The notes: generated by a model not told the origin, from the sequence alone. A stretch of DNA of 64,000 nt from Rhizobium album (GCF_003122325.1 NZ_QFBC01000005.1:248001-312000); one strand, 5' to 3'; positions 43,762 to 52,484 are shown, numbered from the stretch's first letter. Translations and numbers: made by a program.

Positions 43762-44805
43762 TCACCGCTGCTCGGCCGGAACCACCTTGCCGTCCTTGGT
43801 CATCGCCTCGCCGTCGAGCGAGAGCGAGCAGTTGCGTAGCGGAATATCGAGATGGCAGGGCACGTCGCGCGTGCCACCGGCCTCGGTGTTCGGACCGGTG
43901 GAGAACAGGAAGTTGCCGGCAAACGAGCGGGCATCCATGCCGAGCTGGGCTTCCGGGTTGGTGAGGCCGAGCACGGTCCAGTGGGCACGGGTATGCAGGC
44001 CCCAGCCGACATGCGCCATGGCATAGGCTTCCGGATCATCGAAGGAATCCATGAAGCGGCGCAGGAACTCGGCGTCGAAACCGCCGTCGATCTTGGTGAC
44101 GTAGCCGTTCTCGACGGTAAAAGTCACCGGGCTGCGGGCATACATCTTCATCGGCAGCAGGATATCGCCTTCCTCGATGACGATGGTGCCGTTGGCGGTC
44201 TTTTCGGTCGGCCAGGTGGCGACGAAGCAGCTCGGCCAGTGGTCCCAGCGGCCCGGCTCGTCGGCAAGGCCGTATTGCGTCAGCACCGGATACTGGCCGA
44301 GGTCGCATTCGAAATCCGTGCCGGCCTTGGAGGTGACGGTCATCTTCTTGGCCACGCCGAGCTTCTTGGCGCCGGCGAGAACGCGGGCCTTGTCCTCTGG
44401 CTTCGGCAGCATGCGCAGCATGATTTCCGGAGGCTCGACGGCGAGCAGCATGCGGGCGCCGGTCTTGAGGATTTCTTCCTGCTCCTTGGAGAACAACAGC
44501 TGCAGCGTGTCTATGACGAAGTCGCTGGCCTTGAGGCAGGCGAGTGCCGCCTTGTTGTGCTCCAGCGCGGTCTTGCCGATGTAACCGGACTTGTCGCGCG
44601 AGATCGCCTTTTCGCCGTTCATCGGCGCCAGGTTGAGGTTGGTGACGACGGCGCCCATGTCGGCTGCGGCAAGGCGCGCCATGCCGGCGATCTGCTGGTT
44701 GGAATCGTCCGAGGTCAGAATGGTCAGCTGTTCGCCGGCCTTGAGATTGCACATGGCGAGAACTTCTTTCCACGCCATCATCAATGCTGCATCGCTAATC
44801 GCCAT
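43762..44805 (-). CDS. NicX-like 2,5-dihydroxypyridine 5,6-dioxygenase family protein
   Basis: 347-residue non-haem iron(II) ring-cleavage enzyme related to NicX of nicotinate degradation and to M29 peptidases in fold. Shared blocks are ILKTG/LLAVEPPE, DEPGRWDHWPS, HVGWGL, GNFLFSTGPNTE and PCHLDIPLRNC. Counting gives His265, His318 and Asp320, the same positions I remember as the iron ligands of P. putida NicX. NicX opens 2,5-dihydroxypyridine to N-formylmaleamate. Here other nic genes are absent and the neighbours point to a substituted pyridine, perhaps a hydroxylated pyridoxate. Confidence 0.85.
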   Translation of the reverse strand: MAISDAALMMAWKEVLAMCNLKAGEQLTILTSDDSNQQIAGMARLAAADMGAVVTNLNLAPMNGEKAISRDKSGYIGKTALEHNKAALACLKASDFVIDTLQLLFSKEQEEILKTGARMLLAVEPPEIMLRMLPKPEDKARVLAGAKKLGVAKKMTVTSKAGTDFECDLGQYPVLTQYGLADEPGRWDHWPSCFVATWPTEKTANGTIVIEEGDILLPMKMYARSPVTFTVENGYVTKIDGGFDAEFLRRFMDSFDDPEAYAMAHVGWGLHTRAHWTVLGLTNPEAQLGMDARSFAGNFLFSTGPNTEAGGTRDVPCHLDIPLRNCSLSLDGEAMTKDGKVVPAEQR

Positions 44806-44841
44806 CGTTTTGTTCCCTTATGATTTAATTGGTTTGTCGTT

Positions 44842-45375
44842 TCAGGCGTCGTCCTGGCCCGGCAGTGAAAAGAAATTGCGGTTGAAGTGCAGCAACGGAC
44901 GCTTGGCGGGATTGAGCCGCACCTTCTTCACCGTGCCGAAAAACACCGAATGGCTCTCCGTCTGCGTCACCTCCGAAACGACGCAGTCGATGTTGACCAG
45001 CGCGCTGTCGAGCGCCGGAGACCCGGTCGCCAGTTCCAGCCAGTCGGCATCGAGGAACTTGTCCTGGCCCACCGCGCCGCCATGGCCGGCAAAACGCTTG
45101 GCGATCTCTTCGTCGGTCTCGGCGAGGATATTGACGCAGAAGGCGCCGGTCGAGGTGATCGCCGCATGCGCTTCGCCCAGACGATTGACGCAGACCAGCA
45201 TGCTCGGCGGCGTCATCGACAGGCTGCAGACGGCGGTTGCCGTCAGGCCGCGGCGGGCCTCCTTCTGGCCGGCGGTGATGATGGTGACGCTGGCGGCCAA
45301 AAGCCGCATCGCCGCCTTGAAATCGTCGACGAGATCATGAGCGGCGAGGTCTGGTGAAGTCTGCGCCGCGTTCAT
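44842..45375 (-). CDS. Flavin reductase of a two-component monooxygenase (HpaC-like)
   Basis: 177-residue NAD(P)H:flavin reductase. The marks FKAAMRLLAASVTIITAG, GLTATAVCSLSMTPPSMLVC and GAFCVNILAE are typical of HpaC-type reductases. It supplies reduced flavin to the HpaB-type oxygenase encoded at 48653-50140 in the same operon. The start MNAAQTS overlaps the amidase stop by 4 bp, so the long in-frame extension upstream is rejected. Confidence 0.87.
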   Translation of the reverse strand: MNAAQTSPDLAAHDLVDDFKAAMRLLAASVTIITAGQKEARRGLTATAVCSLSMTPPSMLVCVNRLGEAHAAITSTGAFCVNILAETDEEIAKRFAGHGGAVGQDKFLDADWLELATGSPALDSALVNIDCVVSEVTQTESHSVFFGTVKKVRLNPAKRPLLHFNRNFFSLPGQDDA

Positions 45376-46673
45376 GCCTTGCCCCTTTTCTGGCTCCAGT
45401 GATCCTCGACAGCCGCGGCAACCGCCAGCGTCCGCCGGTCGTCGTAGCGCCGCCCCACCACCTGCACGCCGACGGGAAGCCCTTTCGGCCCGATGATCGC
45501 CGGCACGTTCAGGCACGGGCCATGCAGCACGGTCCAGGCACGATTGAACAGCGGATCGCCGGTCGGCATGCCTTCGGGCGCCTCGCCCGGGGCGGATGGC
45601 GTGATCAAGGCATCGAAACCCTCGATCAAAGCTTCGAAGCGGTTGCGGATCTCGGGAAGGCGGCGGCGCGCATCCATGTATTCGTCGATCGTCGTCAGGG
45701 ATTTGTCGTGCATCATCTGCCGGGTGGCGACGCCGAGCTGCGGCGAGAGATGTTTGCGCTCATAGGCCAGCGACTGGGTCACTTCCCAGCCCATGATGGC
45801 GTCCTGCAGGTTGAAGATCTCGTCGAACCAGTCCGGTACGGGGATTTCCTTGACGGTCGCACCGGCGTTCGACAGAAGCTCGGCCGTCGCTTCCACGGCC
45901 TGTTGCGACGACGCTTCCGCCTGGTCCCAGCGCGATGTCCGGAAAACGCCGACGGTTGGTTTGCTCATCGCCTCTTCGACGACGAAGCCCGGGTTGTCGG
46001 CAATGGCGGCCGTGCACCAGGCCGCATCCCGCACATCGCGGGTGATGATGCCGAGGGTATCGAGATTGTCGCACAGCACTTTCACGGCGGTGCGGTTCAG
46101 CAGGCCGAAGGTCGGCTTGAAGCCGACGACGCCACAGAAGGAGGCGGGGCGGACGACCGATCCGGATGTCTGGGTTCCGAAGGCAAGCCGGGCATGCCCG
46201 GCGGCAACCGCGGCGCAGGAGCCGCTGGACGAGCCGCCGGGCGTGTGGGCGGTATTGTGCGGGTTGCGCGTCTTGTTCGGGTTCATCATCGCGAACTCGG
46301 TCGAGACGGTCTTGCCGAGCACGACGCCGCCAGCGCTGCGGGCGATGGTCACGCAAGGCGCATCCCAGGCCGGACGGAAGCCATCATAGACCCGCGACCC
46401 ATAACCGGTCGGCATGTCGGCCGTATCGATGACGTCCTTGACGCCGACGGGCACACCGGCGAGCGTTCCCCTGGTCGCCGCCTTGTCGATGCCGCGGGCA
46501 TGGACCAGCGCATTGTCGCGCGCCAGATGTTGCCATGCCATGATCGGCCCGTCCGTGGCCTCGATGTGATCGAAGAAGGCCGTCGTGACATCGACGGCGG
46601 AGAGGTCGCCATTGCCGACCTTTCGGGCGATGTCGCGGGCGGAAAGTTCGAGAATTTGCGATGTCGCGGCCAT
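45372..46673 (-). CDS. Amidase signature-family hydrolase 1
   Basis: 433-residue amidase. The Ser-cisSer-Lys triad is visible: VGVKDVID near residue 74 (Lys) and TPGGSSSGSCAAVAAG (the two Ser). GGAGG precedes the ATG. It lies between the flavin reductase (ATGA overlap) and a second amidase (11 bp). In a pyridine pathway it could hydrolyse the N-acyl-maleamate-type ring-cleavage product or the amide it leaves. Confidence 0.85.
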   Translation of the reverse strand: MAATSQILELSARDIARKVGNGDLSAVDVTTAFFDHIEATDGPIMAWQHLARDNALVHARGIDKAATRGTLAGVPVGVKDVIDTADMPTGYGSRVYDGFRPAWDAPCVTIARSAGGVVLGKTVSTEFAMMNPNKTRNPHNTAHTPGGSSSGSCAAVAAGHARLAFGTQTSGSVVRPASFCGVVGFKPTFGLLNRTAVKVLCDNLDTLGIITRDVRDAAWCTAAIADNPGFVVEEAMSKPTVGVFRTSRWDQAEASSQQAVEATAELLSNAGATVKEIPVPDWFDEIFNLQDAIMGWEVTQSLAYERKHLSPQLGVATRQMMHDKSLTTIDEYMDARRRLPEIRNRFEALIEGFDALITPSAPGEAPEGMPTGDPLFNRAWTVLHGPCLNVPAIIGPKGLPVGVQVVGRRYDDRRTLAVAAAVEDHWSQKRGKA

Positions 46674-46684
46674 GATCCGCCTCC

Positions 46685-48127
46685 TTATGCTGCGTGGCCG
46701 AACGGGGCCGGCGGGCGGCGATCGAACCAGGGAAATGCCTGTTCTAGCTGCGCCGCCAGCGAAAACAGCAAGGCATCCCGCCCGAAGGCGGCGCCGAAAT
46801 GGATGCCGATCGGCAGGCCGTCATCACTCATGGCGAGCGGCACGCTCATCGCCGGGCAGCCGGAAGCGTTGAAGGCAGCGGTAAACGGCCCGTGGCTCCA
46901 GAAGCGGGCGAAGAATTCGTCGAGGTGCCTGCCGCGTCCGGCCAGTTCGCCGAGTTTTGGCGCCGGCGTGTCCGCGACCGGGCTGAGCAGGATGTCGTAG
47001 CGGGCGAAGAAACGGCCAAGCGCCCGTGCCGTCGCATGCAGCTGGTTGATCGCCCACATATAGTCGATGCCGGAGCGGCTGCGGCCCTCGCGCACCCATT
47101 CCTGGTTGACCGGTTCGATCTGCTCGATCGGATCCGGCCCGCCCGGCTGCTGACTGAAGCTGATACCGGTGGCGGCGCTGACGCCGGCGATGATCCGCCA
47201 TGCCTTCATCAACGCGTGCCCGTCGTAGCCGGCATCGGCCACGTCCTCGACATGGTGGCCGAGACCTTCCAGCTTCCTTGCCGTATCGCGGACGGCTGCC
47301 AGTACCTGTGGATCGATCGCCGTGCCGGTCGGCGCCGTCAGCGTCATGCCGATGCGCAGGCATTTTGGCGGGCGGGCGAGGCTGGCGAGATAGGTGCCCT
47401 CCTCGGCCGGCGCGGCATAGGGGTCGCCGACATCGGAGCCGGCGGAAACATCCAGAAGCGCGGCGTTGTCGCGCACCGACCAGGAGACCGCATGCGGCGT
47501 CGACATGCCAGCAATTGCCTCGACGGCGACGGGGCCGAGCGGGTTGCGCATGCGGGTCGGCTTGAAACCGAAGAGGCCGCAATGGGATGCCGGCAGGCGC
47601 GTCGAGCCGGCGCCGTCGGAACTGTTGGCGAAGGCAACGAGGCCGGCCGCCACGGCCGCCGTCGAGCCGCCGGAGGAGCCGCCGGCCGTACGCGTCAGGT
47701 CCCACGGGTTATGCACCGGCCCGAAGGCATCGGATTCGGTGGTAAAACTGAGGGCGAATTCCGGCGTGTTGGACTTTCCGAGGATGACGAGGCCGCCGGC
47801 CTTGTAGCGTGCCGCCAGCGTGCCGTCCCGCCTCGACACCGTATTCCGGTGCAGCTCCGAGCCGGTGGAGAGGATCATGCCGTCCACCTCGAAACCGGTA
47901 TTCTTGATCAGGAACGGCACGCCGGTAAAGGCGCCGTCCGGCAGGCCATCGGCGATTGCTTTGCGGGCGAGGTCGAAATGCGCATGCACGACGGCGTTGA
48001 GCTTCGGGTTCAGCGCTTCGATCCGCGCGATGGTCGCATCGAGCAGCTCTTCGGCCGAGATCTCCTTGCTGCGGATCAGCCCGGCCAGTCCGAGTGCGTC
48101 GTATCGGGTGAAATCGAAAGCGGCCAT
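46685..48127 (-). CDS. Amidase signature-family hydrolase 2
   Basis: 480-residue amidase with Lys in PFLIKNTGFEV and the serines in TAGGSSGGSTAAVAAG. Only distantly similar to its neighbour, so the two probably do different steps (for example N-deacylation and deamidation) rather than being a recent duplication. It is placed 6 bp before the SnoaL-like gene stop in the same operon. Confidence 0.85.
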   Translation of the reverse strand: MAAFDFTRYDALGLAGLIRSKEISAEELLDATIARIEALNPKLNAVVHAHFDLARKAIADGLPDGAFTGVPFLIKNTGFEVDGMILSTGSELHRNTVSRRDGTLAARYKAGGLVILGKSNTPEFALSFTTESDAFGPVHNPWDLTRTAGGSSGGSTAAVAAGLVAFANSSDGAGSTRLPASHCGLFGFKPTRMRNPLGPVAVEAIAGMSTPHAVSWSVRDNAALLDVSAGSDVGDPYAAPAEEGTYLASLARPPKCLRIGMTLTAPTGTAIDPQVLAAVRDTARKLEGLGHHVEDVADAGYDGHALMKAWRIIAGVSAATGISFSQQPGGPDPIEQIEPVNQEWVREGRSRSGIDYMWAINQLHATARALGRFFARYDILLSPVADTPAPKLGELAGRGRHLDEFFARFWSHGPFTAAFNASGCPAMSVPLAMSDDGLPIGIHFGAAFGRDALLFSLAAQLEQAFPWFDRRPPAPFGHAA

Positions 48128-48133
48128 TTTTCG

Positions 48134-48538
48134 TCACGCAATCTGTTGTTTGAAGCTGTCGAGGTTCCAGAGATCCTTGGTGCCGATCAACCCGTCATCG
48201 GAAAACTCGAAGAGATGCAAGCCCTTCAGCACCACGGTCTTCGGCTGCGGCACCTCTTCGCCCTCCTTCGGGCGCGGCGTGAAGGTGCCGCGCATCGTGT
48301 AGAGCACGGCCGCCTGCCGGCCGGAAAGGATGCGCTGCTCTTCGCTCCAGGTGACGTCGGGCAGCATGCGGAAGAAGCCGGCAAGCCCTTCGGCCACCGC
48401 TTCGCGTCCCGTCCTGCGTTTGCTCATTGCGACTTCCTCGTGCCAGCCGTCTTCGGGGTAAAGCGCGCCGGCCTTGGCCGCATCGCGCTCGGCGTAGGCC
48501 AAATAAAAGGCATCGAGGATGGAATGGAAATCGGCCAT
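48134..48538 (-). CDS. SnoaL-like (NTF2-fold) protein
   Basis: 134-residue protein of the NTF2/SnoaL fold: FHSILDAFYLAYAERDAAKA at the N terminus, YTMRGTFTP and LKGLHLFEFSDDGLI toward the C terminus. Fold members are small isomerases, dehydratases or non-catalytic binding proteins. The ATG at 48538 has GGGGAC upstream. It sits between the second amidase and the HpaB-type oxygenase, so it probably acts on a pathway intermediate. No specific reaction can be assigned. Confidence 0.8.
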   Translation of the reverse strand: MADFHSILDAFYLAYAERDAAKAGALYPEDGWHEEVAMSKRRTGREAVAEGLAGFFRMLPDVTWSEEQRILSGRQAAVLYTMRGTFTPRPKEGEEVPQPKTVVLKGLHLFEFSDDGLIGTKDLWNLDSFKQQIA

Positions 48539-48608
48539 GGGAAATGTCCCCAGCAAGTGCTGGCGGCCCCTGCCCCGATCCGGGCGAGGCGGCCAGATTC
48601 AGGATGTC

Positions 48609-48634
48609 GGCAGGCGCCCGCAAAGGCGCCCGCC
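48609..48634. other. Hairpin between HpaB-type and SnoaL-like genes
   Basis: GGCAGGCGCC (48609-48618) pairs with GGCGCCCGCC (48625-48634) through a GC-rich stem with one wobble and a 6-nt loop. It could reduce read-through after the oxygenase gene. No T run. Confidence 0.45.
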
Positions 48635-48652
48635 TTGCCGATGAAGGCCGGC

Positions 48653-50140
48653 TTATTCGATGCCGGCGAGCTTCTTGACCTGGCCGGTGAACTCGTTGCG
48701 CTTGATCTCTTCGTAGAGACGGGCGCGCAGGCGCGGAGCCGGGCTGGCATTGACGTTTTCGAACAGGGCGACACGGCCGGCAAGCGCACCGGAGGTCATG
48801 TCCCAGATGAAGTTCATCAGCTGTTCCTTGACCATGGCGGAAACGCCGTGGCCGGGCAGCAGGTCGTGCAGGTAGTGACCGATCTCGGGATTGTCGTACG
48901 CCTTTTTGCCGAAGCGCATGACGAGGCCCTGGCCGCACATTTCCTGCAGGATGTGAATGATGCGCGGATAATGCTGGATCGAGTAGAGGCGGCCGGCGGT
49001 CAGCATGCCGGCATCCGGTGCCATCACGCCGCCCTCGGTCGGCTTGGCAAGCGCTTCCGCCGCCAGCACGAAGGCGCGCAGCGCCTGCTGGTATTCGATC
49101 AGTTCGCCGAGCATCAGCTGCACGGCCGGGATCTTGCCGGTGCCGAGGTAATCGAGCACGAGCTGGCCAGCGCCGACGAACAGTTCCGCCTTGACGGCAA
49201 GGCGCGTCAGCACGTGCCAGTGCGCGAAAATGCAGACCGGGCCGTAATACTGCATCGCCGTCGGATCGCCGAGGTTGAAGATGCGGTCCTTCGGAACGAA
49301 GACGTTGTCGAAGATGATGAACTGGTCGGCTTCTTCGCCCATGGAGGCGATCGGATGGTCGAATTTTTCCGAACCCGGCTGCGACACCATTTCGCGGGAA
49401 ATCAGCTTGATGCCTTCGGAATTGACCGGGATCGACCCCCAGATGCAGGCGTCCGCCGGCGTTTCCTGGATGCCGCCGAGGTTGGTGAAGAAGATTTCCT
49501 TGGCCTGCGCTGCGATCGAACCGACCGTCTTGGCGCCGTAGATGCGGATGCCGTCCTTCTCGACGCTCTTGACCTTGAGAAGCGATGCTTCGGACGCCTT
49601 CGGAGAAGAGCGGTCGGACTGCGGGCCGGCAAGGCTTTCGGAGGCCGTCAGGTTGTTTTCACGGCCGTATTCGACGTAGCGCTCGATGTTTTCGGCGAAA
49701 TCCGGATCGATGCCGTCGATCAGCGACTTCTTCTTCTTGAAGGTCGGCAGGTAGGCGTAGAGGCCGACGGCGATGGCGGGCGCCAGATCCGGCGGACGGC
49801 CGAAGGTGCCGCCGGTCTTCAGGCTGGTGTATTCGATCATCTTGCGGCGATCGACCAGCTCTTCCTTGGTGCGCGGGATCTGCCAGGCGCGGCTGACGAC
49901 GGCTTTGGCGGCCTCGTCGTAATAGGTGGTGGCATCGGCGTGCTCGTCGGTGAACTGGTCGTCGAACATGGATGCGAGAAGATCGACGCCGGCGGCGAGA
50001 GCCGGCTCGTCCGTCACCTTCTCGATCTGCTTGCCGCCAACCCAGATCTGGCGGCCGTCGATCAGCGACTCCTTGAATTCGGCACCCGTCTTCAGACGGT
50101 GCTCCGTCGCCGATTTGAATTGCCTTTGCGTGTTTGTCAT
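48653..50140 (-). CDS. HpaB-family FADH2-dependent monooxygenase
   Basis: 495-residue oxygenase subunit of the 4-hydroxyphenylacetate 3-hydroxylase family. Family marks include DFAENIERYVEYGREN, DHPIASMGEEADQFIIFDNV (then VPKDRIF) and the C-terminal GHYLHDLLPGHG. Such enzymes use reduced flavin and O2 to hydroxylate phenols next to the OH. On a 3-hydroxypyridine they could add OH at C2 or C6, giving the dihydroxypyridine a NicX-type enzyme opens. The partner reductase is at 44842-45375. Confidence 0.87.
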   Translation of the reverse strand: MTNTQRQFKSATEHRLKTGAEFKESLIDGRQIWVGGKQIEKVTDEPALAAGVDLLASMFDDQFTDEHADATTYYDEAAKAVVSRAWQIPRTKEELVDRRKMIEYTSLKTGGTFGRPPDLAPAIAVGLYAYLPTFKKKKSLIDGIDPDFAENIERYVEYGRENNLTASESLAGPQSDRSSPKASEASLLKVKSVEKDGIRIYGAKTVGSIAAQAKEIFFTNLGGIQETPADACIWGSIPVNSEGIKLISREMVSQPGSEKFDHPIASMGEEADQFIIFDNVFVPKDRIFNLGDPTAMQYYGPVCIFAHWHVLTRLAVKAELFVGAGQLVLDYLGTGKIPAVQLMLGELIEYQQALRAFVLAAEALAKPTEGGVMAPDAGMLTAGRLYSIQHYPRIIHILQEMCGQGLVMRFGKKAYDNPEIGHYLHDLLPGHGVSAMVKEQLMNFIWDMTSGALAGRVALFENVNASPAPRLRARLYEEIKRNEFTGQVKKLAGIE

Positions 50141-50210
50141 ACGCGTGTTCCCCTTCGGATATTTTAAGATAAGGCAGATATGTGAAGCGCCGTCAGGCGG
50201 AAATGCTCGG

Positions 50211-50603
50211 CTATTCGTGCTCCCGGATCACTTCTGCGGCAACGCGCATGCAGTCGAGCGCGGCCGGCACGCCGCAATAGATGGCGGCCTGGAGGATGAC
50301 CTCGACGATCTCCTCCTTGGTGACGCCGTTGTTCAGCGCGCCGCGCACATGGATCTTGATTTCATGCGGCCGGTTGAGGGCCGTCAGCATCGCGAGGTTG
50401 AGGAAGCTGCGCGTCTTGCGCTTCAGGCCCGGGCGGTTCCAGATCTCGCCCCAGCACCATTCCGTCACCAGTTTCTGCAGCGGCGCCGTCAGGTCGTCGA
50501 CGGAATTGAGCGAGCGGTCGACATAGGCGTCGCCAAGGACCTCCCGTCGCACTTTCAGGCCTTTTTCGAAGAGTTCCGTCTGGAACTCGGGGCGAGTCGT
50601 CAT
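50211..50603 (-). CDS. Carboxymuconolactone decarboxylase-family protein (PcaC-like)
   Basis: 130-residue helical protein of the CMD family: WNRPGLKRKTRSFLNLAMLT and HEIKIHVRGALNNGVTKEEI are PcaC-like. PcaC decarboxylates 4-carboxymuconolactone; members in other pathways decarboxylate vinylogous acids or act as peroxidatic AhpD-like proteins. The CxxC of AhpD is absent. It is the first gene of the minus-strand operon and could decarboxylate a carboxylated ring-cleavage product. Confidence 0.82.
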   Translation of the reverse strand: MTTRPEFQTELFEKGLKVRREVLGDAYVDRSLNSVDDLTAPLQKLVTEWCWGEIWNRPGLKRKTRSFLNLAMLTALNRPHEIKIHVRGALNNGVTKEEIVEVILQAAIYCGVPAALDCMRVAAEVIREHE

Positions 50604-50714
50604 CAATGTCCCCCATTTCTTATTTGTTGTCGCCGGGCGCCCGGTTTGCAGGCAACTGCCACCCTTCGCCGTTGATGCCCGGACCATAACGGCCACGATA
50701 TTGACCGTCAAGAG

Positions 50715-50735
50715 ATTGTATGACAGGATTACAAT
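50715..50735. promoter_or_regulatory. Dyad in the divergent promoter region of the pyridine locus
   Basis: ATTGTA (50715-50720), 9 bp, TACAAT (50730-50735): a perfect 6-bp inverted repeat in the 223-bp gap between the two divergent operons. AGATTGTATgAC here recurs with one mismatch as AGATTGTATtAC at 57919-57930 before the SDR gene. The FadR-type GntR protein at 56262-57002 is the candidate binder. Confidence 0.5.
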
Positions 50736-50826
50736 AATATAAAAACGGGACAGGCGAAGGCGCGGTCTCGACAGGGGCGGCGGAATCGAACATCAATGCC
50801 GCAGCGGTCGAAGACCAAAGCTTCCG

Positions 50827-51663
50827 ATGGGGCGGAAAAACGTGTCGATAGAACCATTTGAGCTATACGCCATCCGTTACGCCAATCATTCCGGCCGCCA
50901 TCTCTCCGACAATTACCTCGGCGGCGACAGCCATGAAGGCGGTGCGGATCTCGACTATTATGTCTGGGTGGCGCGGCGTTCCGATCGCGTCTTCGTTATC
51001 GATACGGGCTTCGACGAAGAGGCGGCGCAAGCGCGGGGCCGCACCCTGCTGCGCATGCCCTCCGAGGCGCTTTCCCATCTCGGCATTGCCGCCGCGGATG
51101 TCGACCAGGTGATCCTCACCCACCTGCATTACGACCATGCCGGCACGCTCGACAGCTTTCCGAAGGCGCGCTTTCACGTGCAGGATGCGGAGGTGGCTTA
51201 TGCCACGGGGCGCTGCATGTGCCATTCGCCGTTGCGCGCGCCCTATTCCGTCGAAGATGTGACGCGCTTCGTGCGCTGCGTCTATCATGGCCGTGTGGCG
51301 TTCCATGACGGCACCACTGAAATCGTGCCGGGCCTGACGCTGCATCGCACCGGCGGCCATACCGCCGGGCTGCAGGTCGTGCGGGTGTGGACGAAGCGCG
51401 GCTGGGTGGTGATCGCCTCCGATGCCTCGCATTTCTACGATAATGTTTCGAGCGGCCGGTCCTTCCCGATCCTGCACAGCCTCGGCGACATGCTGGAGGG
51501 TTTTCGAACCATCAAGGCGCTGGCCGAGGACGAGGACCACATCGTACCCGGTCACGATCCGCTGGTGATGAAGGTCTATCGTCCGCCAAGCCCGGAACTG
51601 GAGGGCATTGCCGTCCGGCTCGACGAGGCGCCGATCAAGCCATGGAGAGATCTGCTGCCATGA
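50827..51663 (+). CDS. MBL-fold lactonase-like hydrolase
   Basis: 278-residue metallo-beta-lactamase-fold enzyme. Metal ligands are in VILTHLHYDHAGTL (HxHxDH), HRTGGHTAGLQ and IASDASHFYDN, with the last His in VPGHDPLV. In M. loti 4-pyridoxolactonase is also an MBL-fold protein, though its sequence as remembered differs, so a lactonase role on 4-pyridoxolactone is an inference from context. A GTG at 50842 after GGCGGAA is an alternative start. The stop overlaps the SDR start (ATGA). Confidence 0.8.
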   Translation: MGRKNVSIEPFELYAIRYANHSGRHLSDNYLGGDSHEGGADLDYYVWVARRSDRVFVIDTGFDEEAAQARGRTLLRMPSEALSHLGIAAADVDQVILTHLHYDHAGTLDSFPKARFHVQDAEVAYATGRCMCHSPLRAPYSVEDVTRFVRCVYHGRVAFHDGTTEIVPGLTLHRTGGHTAGLQVVRVWTKRGWVVIASDASHFYDNVSSGRSFPILHSLGDMLEGFRTIKALAEDEDHIVPGHDPLVMKVYRPPSPELEGIAVRLDEAPIKPWRDLLP

Positions 51664-52439
51664 GGGGAAAAACTGCGCTGATCACCGGCTCGACGGCCGG
51701 ATTGGGACTGGCCATCGCCGAACGTTTTGCCGCCGAAGGCTGCAACACCGTGCTGACAGGCCTGGATACCCAGGAGGACGGCGAGGAGACCGCCGCCAAG
51801 CTCGAAGCAAAACACGGTTGCTGCGTCGTCTACAAGCGCGCCGACCTGCGCAATCCGCAGGAGATCGAGGCGCTGCACGCCGCCGCCGTCCGCACCTTCG
51901 ATACGGTCGATATCCTCGTCAACAACGCCGTCATCCGCCGTTTCGCCCCCGTCGAGCAACTGCCGCCGGAGGACTGGAGCCAGGCGCTGGCCGTCAATCT
52001 CTCCGCCGCCTTTCACACGATCCGGCTGGCCTTGCCCGGCATGCGGCAGAAAGGCTGGGGCCGGATCATCAATCTCGCTTCCGTCTACAGCCTGATTGCC
52101 CTGCCCGGCCGGCTGGACTACGTCACCACCAAACATGCCATCGTCGGCATGACGCGGACGGTGGCGCTGGAAACGGCATCGGAGGATATCACCTGCAATG
52201 CCATCTGCCCCGGCCTGATGCACACGCCCTCGGCGCAGGCACGGATCGAGGCGATGGCGGCGGAGAAGAACATTTCCGTCGAGGAAGCCACCCGCGACTT
52301 TCTCTCGACCCGCCAGCCCGGCGGACGCTTCATTTCCATGGATACGGTCACGGCGCTTGCCGCCTTTCTCTGTGGCCCGCACAGCCGCGATCTCAACGGC
52401 GCGCTGCTGCCGGTCGATAACGGCTGGTCCATCGCCTGA
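51660..52439 (+). CDS. Short-chain dehydrogenase (3-hydroxybutyrate dehydrogenase-like)
   Basis: 259-residue classical SDR. The cofactor motif ITGSTAGLGLAIAERF is near the N terminus, NNAVIRRF replaces the usual NNAG, and the catalytic Tyr-Lys pair in LDYVTTKHA is intact with LASVYS. It is translationally coupled to the lactonase-like gene. Pyridoxal 4-dehydrogenase of M. loti is an SDR feeding a lactonase, so it could make 4-pyridoxolactone here; a hydroxy-acid dehydrogenase role is equally compatible with its sequence. Confidence 0.83.
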   Translation: MRGKTALITGSTAGLGLAIAERFAAEGCNTVLTGLDTQEDGEETAAKLEAKHGCCVVYKRADLRNPQEIEALHAAAVRTFDTVDILVNNAVIRRFAPVEQLPPEDWSQALAVNLSAAFHTIRLALPGMRQKGWGRIINLASVYSLIALPGRLDYVTTKHAIVGMTRTVALETASEDITCNAICPGLMHTPSAQARIEAMAAEKNISVEEATRDFLSTRQPGGRFISMDTVTALAAFLCGPHSRDLNGALLPVDNGWSIA

Positions 52440-52484
52440 TTTCCTATCGAACGCATACGGCGCATCAAGCGCCCTGGAGGTATC

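Noticed and set aside
46799-50167. Antisense frame of over 1,100 codons opposite the amidases and HpaB-type oxygenase
   Set aside because: Same codon-shadow effect; no domain, and the minus-strand genes are clear families.
24659-51663. Two MBL-fold genes as quorum-quenching acyl-homoserine lactonases
   Set aside because: The family name is generic; both lie inside catabolic operons, so hydrolysis of pathway lactones is the simpler reading.
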